Assembly (NCBI GenBank): GCA_002862135.1
Contig: PKCI01000017.1
Coordinates: 1-36,051, forward strand
Direction: 5' to 3'
Length of the DNA stretch: 36,051 nt
Origin: Verrucomicrobiota bacterium
GTDB lineage: Bacteria; Verrucomicrobiota; Verrucomicrobiia; Verrucomicrobiales; DEV007
Position 1 is the first letter of the stretch. Each line of letters begins with the position of its first letter. Positions 7,391-14,249 of the stretch are shown here, piece by piece. The position numbers were made by a program, and so were the translations under genes. Below the pieces are notes generated by a model that was given only the letters and a program-made list of their open reading frames with translations, was not told the DNA's origin and ran no database searches.

Positions 7391-8089
7391 ATGGACTCGC
7401 TCGAAACTCGTATCGATTATAAGTTTGCCAATTCTTTGCTTCTTGCAGAGGCGCTGACACATCCTAGCCTCGCTTACGAATCCAAGCGTCCGCATTTTGA
7501 TAACCAACGTCTCGAATTTCTGGGAGATGCAGTGATCCAGCTTATCTTAACGGACGAACTCTACCAGCTCTTCCCGAATTTTAGCGAAGGGCGCCTCACC
7601 AAGTTACGCAGTCGACTCGTGTCGCGCGACGCACTCTGTCGCTACGCAGACAAAATTAAACTCGGGTCCTACCTGATGCTTGGAAAGGGCGAAGACGCCA
7701 GCGGTGGGCGCAAACGCCCCTCCAACTTAGCCGATGCTTTCGAAGCGCTCGCCGGTGCCATCTACCTCGACAGTGGATTCGAACCAACCCGGCAATTTCT
7801 GCTCAACAATTTTCAAGAGTTCATTGAAGAAATCGCTGCCGAGCCTGAGGAGAACAACCCCAAGGGCGAACTCCAGGAACACCTCCAGTCTATTTCACCG
7901 ACGAGCCCATCCTATGCTATCGTCTCCCAAGAAGGGCCTGACCACCAGAAGCTGTTCGTATCTGAAGTGACCTGGGAGGGACTCAAGTTGGGTCGTGGCT
8001 CCGGTTCGAGTAAAAAAGAAGCAGAAACCGAAGCTGCCATAAAAGCGCTCGATGAGCGTGTCTGGGAGGGCTTCAAAAAGGGTAAATAA
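7391..8089 (+). CDS. rnc: Ribonuclease III
   Basis: I start at ATG 7391 (MDSLETRIDYKF), giving 232 residues, the usual RNase III size; the frame extends upstream through the tRNA-His gene and cannot be coding there. The nuclease domain has the signature RLEFLGDAV (40-48) with metal-binding Glu42 and Asp46, and the second set Asp115 and Glu118 in NLADAFEALAGAIYLD. A double-stranded-RNA binding domain fills about residues 157-225, ending with the GSSKKEAETEAA helix. The enzyme cleaves double-stranded RNA, including rRNA precursors and antisense pairs. No Shine-Dalgarno sequence precedes the start. The tRNA-His gene lies just upstream, and a hairpin follows the stop. Confidence 0.95.
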   Translation: MDSLETRIDYKFANSLLLAEALTHPSLAYESKRPHFDNQRLEFLGDAVIQLILTDELYQLFPNFSEGRLTKLRSRLVSRDALCRYADKIKLGSYLMLGKGEDASGGRKRPSNLADAFEALAGAIYLDSGFEPTRQFLLNNFQEFIEEIAAEPEENNPKGELQEHLQSISPTSPSYAIVSQEGPDHQKLFVSEVTWEGLKLGRGSGSSKKEAETEAAIKALDERVWEGFKKGK

Positions 8090-8114
8090 CCCTGCAATAA
8101 GTGTGAGCAATTGA

Positions 8115-8136
8115 GGGAAACTGTTCAGTTATTCCC
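8115..8136 (+). terminator. Hairpin downstream of rnc
   Basis: GGGAAACT, loop GTTC, AGT, a 2-nt bulge and TTCCC form a hairpin 26 nt after the rnc stop. No T-run follows directly, so intrinsic termination is doubtful; it may only protect the 3' end. Confidence 0.3.
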
Positions 8137-8277
8137 ATCAAAGAGCGCTTTCTCATTTTACTCTCATCAGTTCTTCACAGCAGAAAATTGCACTTAAGTC
8201 ATTGAAGGACAACTGATTTGAATTGGCGGTTAAAGTTATTCACGGATAGAATAATAAAGAATCATTTCCTTATAAAA

Positions 8278-9225
8278 TTAATCTCTTCTATTAGGATGTG
8301 AAGAAGTCCAATTTCGAAGTGCTTTCAACACTTCCTGCACCTGGATTCCTCCTAGTGACTTGTCCTTAGAGACAAGTCGTTTCATGTCTGGAGACACCGG
8401 AGCCCAGATCTCCGGATTGGTAGGCCCGAAGAGAAGAAGACCTTTCGTTCCGGCGCTTGCTGCAAGATGAGATACGCCGCTGTCATGTCCGAGGTAGAAG
8501 TCGACATCGTTTAAGACGGCTCCGAGCTGCGGCAGCGTGAGTCCGCTGAGATGCGTGTAAGGAAGTTCGCGTTCATCGAGCAAAGCGAGGAAATGCCCGA
8601 TGGTTTCGTGTTCCGCTTCTCCGCTGGTGACGACAAACTCGATGTCCAGTTTGCGATGGATTTCGGCGAGGACGCTGGCCCACGATTCGAATGACCAGTT
8701 CTTGCTCGCGTTCCCGCTTCCGGGATGAATAGCAACGCGGGGGCGCGATGGTGTCTCGATGGCGTCAGAGCCCCGATAGTCGAGCGTCATTTCTGGATCA
8801 TCGAGAAAGAGCGCCAGCGCTTCGAGAGGAGCGGCAAGTTGTAAGGCGGCGGGAACGAAGGGTGCTCCGTCTGCAGGCCGGAAAGGACCGCGCAGAAGCG
8901 TCTGCACGCCTGCACGCTCGAGATTGTCGCCGAAGAAGCCGTCGGGGTCATAAAGGTAGCTGACAACGACGTTGAAGGACGAGAAGTAGTCGCACCATTC
9001 CTGATCGAGTTTCGCTTTCGGGGCGAAAAAAGCAGCCAGGCGGCCGTCCTCGATCGACCGAGTCCGATCCGCAAGGCCCATGGCTGTGGCTAGGCTGGTA
9101 ATGGCGGGGTAACCGAGAATTTCGACCTCGTTTTCTGGCAACTGGTCGCGGACCAGCTGGATCGCCGGCATCGTCAGGATGAAGTCTCCGACGGCACCGC
9201 CGCGAATGAAGAGAATTTTACCCAT
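8278..9225 (-). CDS. Glycosyltransferase family 9 (heptosyltransferase-like)
   Basis: A 315-residue GT-B enzyme of family 9. The N-terminal half opens with the family start KILFIRGGAVGDFILTMPAI (residues 3-22). The C-terminal half carries the sugar-nucleotide binding hallmarks RPRVAIHPGSGNASKNW, the LSGLTLPQLGAVL helix and the GHDSGVSHLAASAGTKGLLLFGPTNP block. Family 9 enzymes add heptose from ADP-heptose to LPS core in Gram-negative bacteria, acting at the inner face of the inner membrane. The exact sugar here is unknown. The ATG at 9225 has no Shine-Dalgarno sequence, and a heptamer repeat starts 8 nt upstream of it. It lies 165 bp after gluconokinase on the same strand, but a terminator-like hairpin lies between. 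Confidence 0.9.
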   Translation of the reverse strand: MGKILFIRGGAVGDFILTMPAIQLVRDQLPENEVEILGYPAITSLATAMGLADRTRSIEDGRLAAFFAPKAKLDQEWCDYFSSFNVVVSYLYDPDGFFGDNLERAGVQTLLRGPFRPADGAPFVPAALQLAAPLEALALFLDDPEMTLDYRGSDAIETPSRPRVAIHPGSGNASKNWSFESWASVLAEIHRKLDIEFVVTSGEAEHETIGHFLALLDERELPYTHLSGLTLPQLGAVLNDVDFYLGHDSGVSHLAASAGTKGLLLFGPTNPEIWAPVSPDMKRLVSKDKSLGGIQVQEVLKALRNWTSSHPNRRD

Positions 9226-9232
9226 CTGTGCA

Positions 9233-9260
9233 GTAATCGGTGGTCGGTAATCAGTGGTCC
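9233..9260. repeat. Heptanucleotide repeat array (GTRRTCN, four units)
   Basis: Four consecutive 7-mers: GTAATCG, GTGGTCG, GTAATCA and GTGGTCC. Units 1 and 3 match at six of seven bases, and so do units 2 and 4. The array starts 8 nt upstream of the glycosyltransferase ATG, so it occupies the position where a ribosome-binding site and leader would be. Confidence 0.65.
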
Positions 9261-9313
9261 GTCAACCTCGGCTTAAACGTTGTCTGGAATGTGCTCCACT
9301 TACCACGACGGAT

Positions 9314-9334
9314 AAAAACCGCTCGAACTAGCGG
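9314..9334 (-). terminator. Rho-independent terminator after gluconokinase
   Basis: On the minus strand CCGCT, a 6-nt loop and AGCGG are followed directly by five T. The stem is short but GC-rich. It lies 57 nt after the gluconokinase stop and would separate the pepP/enolase/kinase unit from the glycosyltransferase gene. Confidence 0.55.
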
Positions 9335-9390
9335 CAAGCTACGAAGTCGCTCACTGAACACAGATCATAGACCATTCATATCCGATCGCC

Positions 9391-9888
9391 CTACTTCAAC
9401 CACTCCAAAGCCGCCTTGATGATCGCTTCCGGCCTCTCCTCGATCGATAACACCAAGACGCGCTCTCCTGCTTTCGGCTCTTCGAGCGTATCGAACTGAC
9501 TCTTGAGCAGATCGGAGGTCATGTATTCATGATTCCGCGCATCCATTCGTCCTTTGATCAGCTCAAAGCTTCCTTCGAGATAGATGAGGCAAGGAGATAC
9601 AAAATCTCCGAGTAGGTAGTCGCGATATGCCTGCTTGAGTGCCGAACAGGAAAGCACCGGGGTGCGTCTATGATCGACCTCAGTGCGGGCAGCGCTGACC
9701 ATGCGATCGAACCAGGGCCAGCGATCATCATCTGTCAGAGGAATGCCTTCGCCCATCTTTGCCTTGGCTTCGACTGTGTGAAATGAATCTCCTTCGAGGT
9801 AAGTGCCGCCGAGCGCTTTGGCGAGTCCTTCAGCGATCGTAGTTTTGCCACAACCGGAGACACCCATAACGACGATGAAACGATCCAT
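9391..9888 (-). CDS. gntK: Gluconokinase
   Basis: I start at ATG 9888 (MDRFIVVMGVSGCGKTT), giving 165 residues, the normal size of the thermoresistant-type gluconate kinase; the frame is open further up, but there it overlaps the preceding gene. The P-loop is G9-VSGCGK-T16. Next come LEGDSFHTVEAKAKMGEGIPLTDDDRWPW, the gluconate-binding family signature, and the lid/adenine region SCSALKQAYRDYL. The kinase phosphorylates D-gluconate at C6 with ATP, feeding 6-phosphogluconate into the pentose phosphate or Entner-Doudoroff route. The start lies 4 bp after the stop of the enolase-superfamily gene, so the two are almost surely cotranscribed and probably translationally coupled. The terminator at 9314-9334 follows. 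Confidence 0.93.
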   Translation of the reverse strand: MDRFIVVMGVSGCGKTTIAEGLAKALGGTYLEGDSFHTVEAKAKMGEGIPLTDDDRWPWFDRMVSAARTEVDHRRTPVLSCSALKQAYRDYLLGDFVSPCLIYLEGSFELIKGRMDARNHEYMTSDLLKSQFDTLEEPKAGERVLVLSIEERPEAIIKAALEWLK

Positions 9889-9892
9889 TGGC

Positions 9893-11281
9893 CTACCCAT
9901 AGACCGGATCCGGCAAAGTGCGTGCGATTTCTTGGACGCGATAACCAAAACCTCGATCCGACAGGGTTGAGCCGTCGAGTAAACCCTGTTGCCTGCGGTA
10001 GAGGCCGGGGTGGATGTCTCGTTCCGGAGCACTCGCTTCCGGGTAGAATTGCATGCCGTTGGACTCAACGCCCATGATGGTTCCGGCGTGTGCCGCGAGG
10101 AGAAAGTGGGGGATCTGGGCCAGCATCGGGTTCGTCAGATCCTGAACCATCAGGGTCATCCCGTGAGCCTTTGCCCAGCAGAGACTAAGCAAGGCTCCGG
10201 TCTGCGTCTTGCAGGTCTTCAAAGCTACACCGGTCCATCCCAGCTCGCGACCCATCCGGACAAACTTCCAGTCATGAGCACTCTCATCCATAAAGAGCGG
10301 CTTACGGGCGCTGACACTACGCACATCAATTTGGTTGGCTTCGAGATCGTAGGGGAAAGGCTGCTCGACGTAGAGAATTTTCTGGTAGGTGACCGGGTCA
10401 TCGATCTTGAGGCGATCGAGAATGTCATTCACGTAAGCTGGGTCAGTCACGGTGCAATTGAAATCTGTTGTCAGCCATGAGACGTCTTTATCTTTGCAGA
10501 TCTGCCCGATTTTTGAAACGCGGTCGTAGTCCCACTTAGAGTCGTTGCCGCGCAGTTTGATCTTGAGGCAGTCTAGCCCGTCCTGCTGAATCCAGTCGCG
10601 CAGGAGAACCGGGTAGCCGTCATCGGGTTCATCGCCGGTGAGCTCATCCTCGCTGATCGGATCGAGTCCCCCGACGAGGTGCCAGACTGGCAATTGCAAA
10701 CGCGGTGTATAAGTCAGGAAATCGCTGGGAAATACTCCGTCAAAGCTAACCTGTTCCGCGCTGGGCTTGAGAAAGGAACCGAGGTCACGGGAGAGAAATT
10801 CGCTGTTATAGGTCGAATAGATTGGGCGCTCATGGAGGTGACCATAAGCATCGTGCACCGCAATATCGAGGAGCGAAAAACAAACCAGCGCAGCCAGGTG
10901 CGGAAGTGCACCCTCATCGGAACGGGTCGCATTGAATTCATCTTGCAATTGATAAAGTCGGTATTTGATAAAGTCGTGCCCTAATTCGATGGGGTGACCG
11001 TTTTCTCCGAATTCATTGAGTGCCGCGGCGAGGTTGATGGTGAATTGCTTCAGAGCGTCGTGGCGATCCTCATAGTCGATCGTCGATGGCCAGACCCACG
11101 CGACGGAAAGTGGCGTTTCACCCCAGCCTTCGGCGGTGCGTCCGTTTTCCCCTTCAACGACGACACGCGCGCGGGCGCAGGTGACAGAGTCAAGGACCTG
11201 CGCGCCGAATTTTAGCGGAACCCGCATTTCTACGGGGATGAAGTGGAGGGCGACCTCACGAATTTTGGCGTTTTTGGACAT
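9893..11281 (-). CDS. Enolase-superfamily enzyme, muconate cycloisomerase subgroup-like
   Basis: A 462-residue protein of the enolase superfamily, about 100 longer than most members. The catalytic barrel keeps the full set expected for the muconate cycloisomerase/dipeptide-epimerase side: K240-I-K242 on strand 2, metal ligands Asp273 (TTDFNCT), Glu306 (YVEQPFP) and Asp332 (FMDES), and a second lysine at 355-358 (LKTCKTQTG). The extra length sits in the N-terminal capping domain and before the barrel (about 65-125 and 155-225). The chemistry is proton abstraction next to a carboxylate, giving dehydration, epimerisation or cycloisomerisation; the substrate cannot be read from the motifs. Coupling to gluconokinase suggests a sugar acid or lactone. 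It starts at ATG 11281, without a Shine-Dalgarno sequence, 31 bp after pepP. Confidence 0.85.
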   Translation of the reverse strand: MSKNAKIREVALHFIPVEMRVPLKFGAQVLDSVTCARARVVVEGENGRTAEGWGETPLSVAWVWPSTIDYEDRHDALKQFTINLAAALNEFGENGHPIELGHDFIKYRLYQLQDEFNATRSDEGALPHLAALVCFSLLDIAVHDAYGHLHERPIYSTYNSEFLSRDLGSFLKPSAEQVSFDGVFPSDFLTYTPRLQLPVWHLVGGLDPISEDELTGDEPDDGYPVLLRDWIQQDGLDCLKIKLRGNDSKWDYDRVSKIGQICKDKDVSWLTTDFNCTVTDPAYVNDILDRLKIDDPVTYQKILYVEQPFPYDLEANQIDVRSVSARKPLFMDESAHDWKFVRMGRELGWTGVALKTCKTQTGALLSLCWAKAHGMTLMVQDLTNPMLAQIPHFLLAAHAGTIMGVESNGMQFYPEASAPERDIHPGLYRRQQGLLDGSTLSDRGFGYRVQEIARTLPDPVYG

Positions 11282-11312
11282 AGTGAATAAGTGTTGGAAA
11301 TAAGTATTCCTA

Positions 11313-12632
11313 TCACGAGCTTGCCATTAGCGCTTCAATCTCATCCACTTCGATCGGGATATCGGCCATCAGGTCCAGATTGCCTTCCGAGCGGACGATG
11401 ATGTCGTTTTCGAGGCGAATGCCGAAGCCTTCTTCGGGAAGATAGATTCCCGGCTCTACTGTGACGCACATGTTCTCGACAAAAATATTCTCCGTCGAAG
11501 TCACATCGTGCACATCAATACCGAGGCTGTGGGAAACACCGTGCATGAAGTATTTGCGATAAGCTCGTTTCTCTTCGGGCAGTTCATCGTCCTCACGCTC
11601 TTCGGCGACAACGCCAGGGTCGAGTAAGTCGAGGGCAATCAATTCGTCTTCAGTCGCCCTGGCCACTTCTTTAGCATAAACTTCCCGAATTGGTTTACCC
11701 GGAACGATGAGCTCATCGATGCACAGTCGAAAGATGCGCAAGACCGCCTCGTAGACTGCGCGTTGACGCGGGGTGTATTTGCCGCTCACCGGAATGGTCC
11801 GCGTCAAATCAGCATTGTAGTTGGCATACTCGGCCGCCACATCCAGCAGCAAGAGATCGCCGTCGCGACACTCTTGGTCATTAGTCAGGTAGTGGAGCAC
11901 GCAGTTGTTCAACCCGGAAGCAATGATGGGCTCGTAGGCAAAACCGCGCGAACCGTGACGAACGAACTCATGGATCAATTCCGCCTCGACTTCGTATTCC
12001 ATGACGCCGGGTCTCACGAAACCAAGGATGCGGTTGAATCCCTTCGCGGTGATGTCACAGGCGTCTTGGAGTTGGTCGATTTCGATCTGAGATTTTTCCT
12101 GGCGTAAGAGGTGCATGATCGGGCTTAGTCTCCGGTATTCGTGGGTTTGATAGAGTTCCTGGCAGTCTTGTCGAAAGCGGGCGTCGCGAGAAATGTGCAA
12201 CGGGGCCGAAAAGCGGGAGTATTCGTTAGCGTTGCAGTAAATGATTCGGTTACGGCGAGTAAGGCGGCGTAGATAAGCGTCGAATTCTCTAGTCCACTGG
12301 ATGTTTTGAATACCTGATACCTCGGCAGCCTCCTCCTTAGACAATTTGTGACCTTCCCAGATCGCGAGCAGTTCCGAGCTTTCGCGAACAAAGAGTATCT
12401 CTCGCATCTCCGGATCGGGGTGGGACGGACAGACCAAGAGGATGGTTTCCTCCTGGTCGGCGCCGGTCAAATAGAACAGGTCGCTATTCTGAATGAAGCG
12501 GGTCGATCCGTCGGCACAACCCCAAGGAACTTCTGAGGAATGGAACACAGCGAAGGAACCTTCGGGCAGCTTCTCAGCCAATCGGCGCCGGTTGGTAATA
12601 AATAGATCCGAAGGAATTGACCGGTATTTCAT
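11313..12632 (-). CDS. pepP: Xaa-Pro aminopeptidase (aminopeptidase P)
   Basis: 439 residues from the ATG at 12632; a TTG two codons earlier is less likely. It has the AMP_N N-terminal domain (residues about 5-130, FYLTGADQEETILLV) and a pita-bread metallopeptidase domain. All five metal ligands are recognisable: Asp264 and Asp275 (LLLDVAAEYANYNADLTRT), His368 (HGVSHSLGIDVHD), Glu393 (VTVEPGIYL) and Glu408 (GIRLEND). The enzyme removes the N-terminal residue from peptides with proline in second position, using a two-manganese centre in the cytoplasm. An acidic insert near 340-355 is unremarkable. It is the first gene of a minus-strand run with the enolase-type gene (31 bp gap), and it diverges from the NtrC-type regulator with about 100 bp between starts. 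Confidence 0.95.
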   Translation of the reverse strand: MKYRSIPSDLFITNRRRLAEKLPEGSFAVFHSSEVPWGCADGSTRFIQNSDLFYLTGADQEETILLVCPSHPDPEMREILFVRESSELLAIWEGHKLSKEEAAEVSGIQNIQWTREFDAYLRRLTRRNRIIYCNANEYSRFSAPLHISRDARFRQDCQELYQTHEYRRLSPIMHLLRQEKSQIEIDQLQDACDITAKGFNRILGFVRPGVMEYEVEAELIHEFVRHGSRGFAYEPIIASGLNNCVLHYLTNDQECRDGDLLLLDVAAEYANYNADLTRTIPVSGKYTPRQRAVYEAVLRIFRLCIDELIVPGKPIREVYAKEVARATEDELIALDLLDPGVVAEEREDDELPEEKRAYRKYFMHGVSHSLGIDVHDVTSTENIFVENMCVTVEPGIYLPEEGFGIRLENDIIVRSEGNLDLMADIPIEVDEIEALMASS

Positions 12633-12734
12633 GGGCAAATTTTCAGTGAAAGCAAGGGATTGTGGTATAGTTCCGACCCGAAGTCACGGGGGGAACTTAG
12701 CTGTTTTCTTTAGGGCTTTGATTTTCAACCCCTT

Positions 12735-14150
12735 ATGGCAGATATCCAGAAACAAACGGTCGTTATCGCTGATAACGACTCCGACTTTCTTGACTGGGCG
12801 TCCAAGCATTTGGAGGCGAGTTCCGTCCAAATCGTTACGACAACGTCGTCGACTGATGCCCTTAAGCTTTTCAACGAAAAACAAGCGGACCTCCTCATCG
12901 CCGAATTCAATCTTCGTCCAATTGACGGTCTTGATCTGCTCAAAAAAGTCCGGTTGTCCCAGCCCAACGCGATGGTCATTCTCAACGGCCACATCAATTC
13001 TACGAATGCTGTAATTGAGTCGATGCGCTTGGGCGCCTTTGATGTGCTTCGTCGTGAGTCCATCAATTTCGAGCTTCGCCACGTCGCTGAGCAAGCGCTC
13101 GCCTCGGCCGAGCAGATGAAGGTGGCGGCGGATAATTCGGACTCCGGATCGATCATGCCGCCTCAGTCGCCTGATGATTTGATCATTGGAAACTCCCCGG
13201 CGATGCAGGATGTTTATAAGCTCGTCGGCCGTGTCGCCCGCGCTGATGCGCCGGTGCTGATCACCGGTGAGAGCGGTGTGGGCAAAGAAGTTGTTTCCAA
13301 CGCGATTCACAAGTTTTCCCGTCGTGCTAAGTCCGAATATGTCGCGATCAACTGTGCCGCGATCCCAAGTAACTTACTCGAGAGTGAACTCTTCGGACAT
13401 GAGAAAGGGGCTTTCACTGGTGCCGTCAGCCAGCGGATCGGACGATTTGAGCAGTGCGATGGAGGCACGCTCTTTCTCGATGAGATTGGCGACATGCCTC
13501 TCGAAGTTCAGAGCAAGTTGCTCCGTGTTTTGCAGAGTGGAGAGTTTTCCCGAGTCGGCGGTAACCAGACCCTGCAGAGCGAAGTCCGCATTCTCGCCGC
13601 CACTAACAAACAGCTCGAAGAGGAAGTTGAACATGGTACATTCCGCGAAGATCTTTTTTATCGACTTAATGTGGTGAGGATTCACATACCGCCGTTGCGT
13701 CGTCGTTTCGAGGACATCCGTCTTCTTGCGGAATATTTCCTCCAGAAGCAAACTGCACAAGGTAGAAACCGCGCAATGCAGTTCTCTCGTGAGGCCATCG
13801 AAACGCTGGAATCCTACAACTGGCCCGGTAATGTGCGCGAACTAGAAAACCTCGTTCAGCGTGCCTGCGTGCTGGCTTCAGGTAACGTGCTCCTTCCCAC
13901 CGACCTGCCCTTTGATCAGGGCGGCCCGCGAGACGAAGAGCGTTCCAAGCTCGAGCGCGCGGCCCGCCGTTTCATCAATGCGGCGGCGGAAGAGGGGATC
14001 GCCCCGGTGGAAGTGGCGATGCGCCAACTCGTCCAGGAGGCTTTGATAACAGTCGAAGACGACGATTCCGCTGCTGCCAAGTTGCTGGGTATCACCGAGA
14101 CTGAGCTCAAGAAACACCACCCCTCGTCAGCTGCGAGCGAGTCGGCTTGA
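12735..14150 (+). CDS. NtrC-type sigma-54 activator with degenerate receiver
   Basis: 471 residues in three parts. The receiver-like domain (1-120) keeps the fold but lacks key residues: Glu57 replaces the phospho-acceptor Asp, Asn84 stands for the switch Thr/Ser, Arg107 for the conserved Lys, and Asn14 for one acidic-pocket Asp. The AAA+ domain (about 150-385) is intact: Walker A G178-ESGVGK-E185, the sigma-54 contact loop GAFTGA (225-230), Walker B LFLDEIGD and an arginine-finger region ([22 protein letters not shown]). The C-terminus has a Fis-type helix-turn-helix ([18 protein letters not shown]). It should therefore drive sigma-54 promoters, probably without phosphorylation. No histidine kinase is adjacent. 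The start ATG lacks a Shine-Dalgarno sequence. Targets cannot be identified from this window. Confidence 0.92.
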   Translation: MADIQKQTVVIADNDSDFLDWASKHLEASSVQIVTTTSSTDALKLFNEKQADLLIAEFNLRPIDGLDLLKKVRLSQPNAMVILNGHINSTNAVIESMRLGAFDVLRRESINFELRHVAEQALASAEQMKVAADNSDSGSIMPPQSPDDLIIGNSPAMQDVYKLVGRVARADAPVLITGESGVGKEVVSNAIHKFSRRAKSEYVAINCAAIPSNLLESELFGHEKGAFTGAVSQRIGRFEQCDGGTLFLDEIGDMPLEVQSKLLRVLQSGEFSRVGGNQTLQSEVRILAATNKQLEEEVEHGTFREDLFYRLNVVRIHIPPLRRRFEDIRLLAEYFLQKQTAQGRNRAMQFSREAIETLESYNWPGNVRELENLVQRACVLASGNVLLPTDLPFDQGGPRDEERSKLERAARRFINAAAEEGIAPVEVAMRQLVQEALITVEDDDSAAAKLLGITETELKKHHPSSAASESA

Positions 14151-14249
14151 TTAATCAGGTGTTGGTCGATATGCAAAGTCGATTCGGATGATTTTCTCTG
14201 GGAAAAAATAGAGGCAATTCCGAGTGATCTGCCGTATGGAAGCGAAAGC

